Shown here: positions 15,033-16,920 of the stretch, one piece after another
Position numbering within the stretch: the stretch's first letter is position 1
How the letters are laid out: each line of letters starts with the position of its first letter
Source of the DNA: Candidatus Woesearchaeota archaeon
GTDB lineage: Archaea > Nanobdellota > Nanobdellia > Woesearchaeales > UBA525
Reading direction: 5' to 3'
Length of the DNA stretch: 16,920 bases
Assembly (NCBI GenBank): GCA_023252315.1
Contig: JAJPEB010000011.1
Location: forward strand, 1 to 16,920
Position numbers and translations under genes: made by a program
Notes under the pieces: generated by a model
Databases searched by the model: none
What the model was told of the DNA's origin: nothing
Seen by the model: only the letters and a program-made list of their open reading frames with translations

Positions 15033-15644
15033 ATGCCCCAGTACGCCCTCTACTTCGTGCCGCACGAACTCGAGCGCGAGAAGCTCGCGCTGCTCCGGCG
15101 CCAGCTCTGCAAGCGCTTCCAGAACCGCAAGGCGGTCATGTATCCCGTGCACATGACGCTCGTGCGCTCGCTCCGGTTCCGCGGCTACAAGGAGTTCATG
15201 GCGGCGCTGCAGGAGCTGTGCGCGCAGCGCAAGCCGATCGAGCTCAAGGTGCGGCGCAACCTCGCCTCGCGCGAGGGGTGGGGCGGCGTCGAGATCGCGC
15301 CGAGCGCCGCGCTCGGGCGGCTGCAGCAGGACCTCGTGGCGCTCGCGCAGGAGCAGGGCGAGGCGGCGCCGTCCGCGTTCGATCCGCACATCAGCATGGT
15401 GTACGCGCGCGGGCTGCCCTCGCTCGCGGGCAGGACGAGCCCCGTGAAGCGCCTGCTGCTCGACCGCGTCACGCTCGCCATCCAGACCGCGCCCTCGACC
15501 CCCTTTCGCGTCGCGAAGCACGTCGCGCTGGGAGAGCGGCCCCGAGAAGAGGACGAGGGGCACGACGACGCAGGCGAAGAGGGCGATGGGGACGATGGGC
15601 CGGAAGAGGACGAGAACGCGGCGCATGGGCGCGAGAGCGGGTAG
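15033..15644 (+). CDS. 2H phosphoesterase, 2'-5' RNA ligase/ThpR-like
   Basis: Two H-x-(T/S) motifs define the 2H superfamily: HMT at residues 40-42 (PVHMTL) and HIS at 119-121 (FDPHISMVY). Family members are LigT/ThpR RNA ligases, cyclic phosphodiesterases and related RNA-end enzymes; which activity applies here is not visible. The core ends near residue 168 (VAKHVALG), a normal family length. It is followed by an unusual 35-residue tail made mostly of E, D and G (15534-15641), probably disordered. The start at 15033 is set by the TATA box at 15004-15012. The next gene follows after 46 bases without a clear promoter, so the two may be cotranscribed. Confidence 0.85.
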   Translation: MPQYALYFVPHELEREKLALLRRQLCKRFQNRKAVMYPVHMTLVRSLRFRGYKEFMAALQELCAQRKPIELKVRRNLASREGWGGVEIAPSAALGRLQQDLVALAQEQGEAAPSAFDPHISMVYARGLPSLAGRTSPVKRLLLDRVTLAIQTAPSTPFRVAKHVALGERPREEDEGHDDAGEEGDGDDGPEEDENAAHGRESG

Positions 15645-15690
15645 CGCTTGTGCGAAACCTTGAAGAACCTTGCCGGCCATCCCCGCATGC

Positions 15691-16419
15691 ATGGGCGGGC
15701 AGTATGGGCTCCGGCTTGAGGGGCGCGGCGACGTGCGGGAGTACGAGCTTTCGCGCCATCTCGACGATGCGCTGGACGCATGCGGGGTGCGCGCGCATCT
15801 CTGGCCCGTGGATGTGTCCGGGGAGCGCGCGCGATCGCTTGTGGGGCGGGAAGAGACGTTCCTGCTCGACCACATGCGGTGGGCCCAGAGGGAATCCGAC
15901 GCGCCATCGATCCAAGGCAGGCAAGGGAGGTGGGGGCTCACGTTCCTGCTCGAGCGCATGATCACCCCGTGCGGCCTGGACGAGGCGCGGCGCATCGTGC
16001 TCGAGAGATACCCGGGAGTCGAGAGGAGCGGGCAATGGCCGGAAGTATGCGCATTGCTCGAGCGTACGTATCTCGATGCGCCCTCCTCGCTCGCTCGCGT
16101 GGAGCACGTAGAGGTGCTCACGCTGTGCATAGGATCCGATGTCCTGTGTCCCGGAAACAAGGTGCAGGGCATGAGCGCCTTGCGCTACAGGTCCGGAGAC
16201 ATGCAGTTCATCGCGCGCGAGGGGTCCGCGCAGTGGTTCGGGGCGCCGTTCTTCTCCGGCCTCGCACCGGAATTCGGGCATGTCGCCGACCCCGGGGAGC
16301 ACGTGCGCCGTCTCGTGCTGGCGTATGCCTCGGCGCTCGGCACGACCGCTGAGAGCGTCGTCCCGACGCTTGACGCGTTGCGCAAGGCCTCTGTCGGCAG
16401 CTACGCCCGTGCGAACTGA
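15691..16419 (+). CDS. Unrecognised 242-residue protein
   Basis: I do not recognise this protein. It starts MGGQYGLRLEGRGD and has neither signal peptide nor membrane segment. Visible stretches are a helical region with LLDHMRWAQRE and LTFLLERM, a beta-like VEVLTLCIGSDVLCPGNKVQG segment in two overlapping parts near the middle, and an aromatic stretch QWFGAPFFSGLAPEFGH. The frame stays open upstream to a TTG at 15670, but ATG 15691 is the more natural start. No clear TATA box precedes it, so it may be read through from the 2H phosphoesterase gene 46 bases upstream. Codons ending in A or T are more common than in the housekeeping genes, as in the orphan at 3775. Function is open. Confidence 0.7.
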   Translation: MGGQYGLRLEGRGDVREYELSRHLDDALDACGVRAHLWPVDVSGERARSLVGREETFLLDHMRWAQRESDAPSIQGRQGRWGLTFLLERMITPCGLDEARRIVLERYPGVERSGQWPEVCALLERTYLDAPSSLARVEHVEVLTLCIGSDVLCPGNKVQGMSALRYRSGDMQFIAREGSAQWFGAPFFSGLAPEFGHVADPGEHVRRLVLAYASALGTTAESVVPTLDALRKASVGSYARAN

Positions 16420-16448
16420 GCGCATGCTCCGCTGGATTTTGGACAACT

Positions 16449-16457
16449 CATAAATAC
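16449..16457 (+). promoter_or_regulatory. TATA box of the MsrA-like lipoprotein gene
   Basis: CATAAATAC ends 22 bases before the ATG at 16480, the leaderless spacing of this genome. An ATG at 16463 is in another frame and too close to the box. Confidence 0.75.
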
Positions 16458-16479
16458 GCTTCATGGGCACTCTCTTCCG

Positions 16480-16920
16480 ATGCGATATCCACATGCGTTC
16501 GTGCTCCTGCTCTCGCTCTCGGCGCTCGTAGCCTGCGTGCCGCAAGAGGACCCTGCGATATACAACGCCTCACTCGCCGTCGCCCAGGGCGCATCAGCAG
16601 CGGACGGCATGGCGCGCGCGGTCTTCGCGGGCGGCTGCTTCTGGTCGATGGAGCACGCGTTCGAGGGGACGCCCGGCGTCGTCGACGTCGTGAGCGGCTA
16701 CGCGGCAGGCACGGGCCCCGGCCCCACGTACGAGGAAGTCTCGTCGGGAACGACGGACTACAGGGAGTCGATCGAGGTCACGTACGATCCCGCGAAGACC
16801 TACGTGGCCTTCGTCGTGGGCGACGGAGACAACCTCGGGTTCCTCATGACCTCCCGGAAGGACTGGCTGCGGCAGCGGCTCGGCGACTGCGCCGACGCGA
16901 GCCACGCCTGCGCGCCCCTC
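16480..16920 (+). CDS. MsrA-like lipoprotein joined to a GxGYxYxP-like segment (partial)
   Basis: The frame runs off the window end after 147 residues. A lipoprotein signal with lipobox LVAC (C19) comes first. Residues 47-107 are the N-terminal half of peptide methionine sulfoxide reductase A, with the catalytic cysteine C53 in GGCFW, then GVVDVVSGYAAG and YEEVSSGTTDYRESIEVTYDP. MsrA normally continues for about 80 more residues; here, right after YDPAKT (codon at 16798-16800), it becomes YVAFVVGDGDNLGFL, which resembles the C-terminal part of the GxGYxYxP putative glycoside hydrolase family rather than MsrA. The remaining MsrA residues are absent. This may be a true fusion of two secreted genes, a deletion, or an assembly join near a contig end. 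The MsrA call for the first part is firm; the second is from memory of the family. Confidence 0.75.
   Translation, partial: MRYPHAFVLLLSLSALVACVPQEDPAIYNASLAVAQGASAADGMARAVFAGGCFWSMEHAFEGTPGVVDVVSGYAAGTGPGPTYEEVSSGTTDYRESIEVTYDPAKTYVAFVVGDGDNLGFLMTSRKDWLRQRLGDCADASHACAPL

Overview
The window (16,920 bases, very GC-rich, with genes that use almost only G or C at the third codon position) looks like a piece of an archaeal genome, probably a DPANN-type lineage. Reasons seen in the sequence: short AT-rich TATA boxes sit a near-constant 20-23 bases upstream of most start codons, which points to leaderless transcripts; the valyl-tRNA synthetase is of the compact archaeal type; a few genes inside operons use a GAGG-type Shine-Dalgarno instead; and gene ends carry pyrimidine or oligo-T tracts rather than bacterial hairpin terminators. 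The cysteinyl-tRNA synthetase resembles the short versions common in DPANN and CPR genomes. Placement below the archaeal domain is inference.

Layout. The left part (1-6546) is mostly housekeeping: the tail of an unknown gene, valS (342-2738, +), a class I SAM methyltransferase (2761-3519, -), an unrecognised 456-residue protein (3775-5145, +) and cysS (5149-6546, -). An AT-rich divergent gap then leads to a 67-residue charged protein (6768-6971, +).

The centre (about 7210-14820) is the main feature. It is a three-gene transcription unit with its own TATA box and a pyrimidine-rich end: a membrane-anchored cysteine-rich protein (7276-8502), a giant secreted cysteine-rich modular protein of 1,925 residues (8499-14276, overlapping the previous stop codon), and a small membrane coiled-coil protein (14286-14768) with a strong ribosome binding site touching the giant gene's stop. 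The first two share a homologous domain. The giant protein holds six copies of a GE(Q/E/D)CD...WGPI repeat, two of which carry a related inserted beta-rich domain at the same point, plus DUF4215-like repeats, a thrombospondin type 3 calcium repeat, a 17-glycine linker and many N-glycosylation sequons. This looks like a cell-surface or envelope apparatus of unknown job.

The right part holds a 2H phosphoesterase (2'-5' RNA ligase/ThpR-like, 15033-15644) with an unusual acidic tail, an unrecognised protein (15691-16419), and a lipoprotein (16480 to window end) that begins as methionine sulfoxide reductase A and switches abruptly at about 16800 into what resembles the GxGYxYxP domain. That is either a real fusion or an assembly join. 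I see no tRNA, rRNA, CRISPR array, insertion sequence or phage gene.
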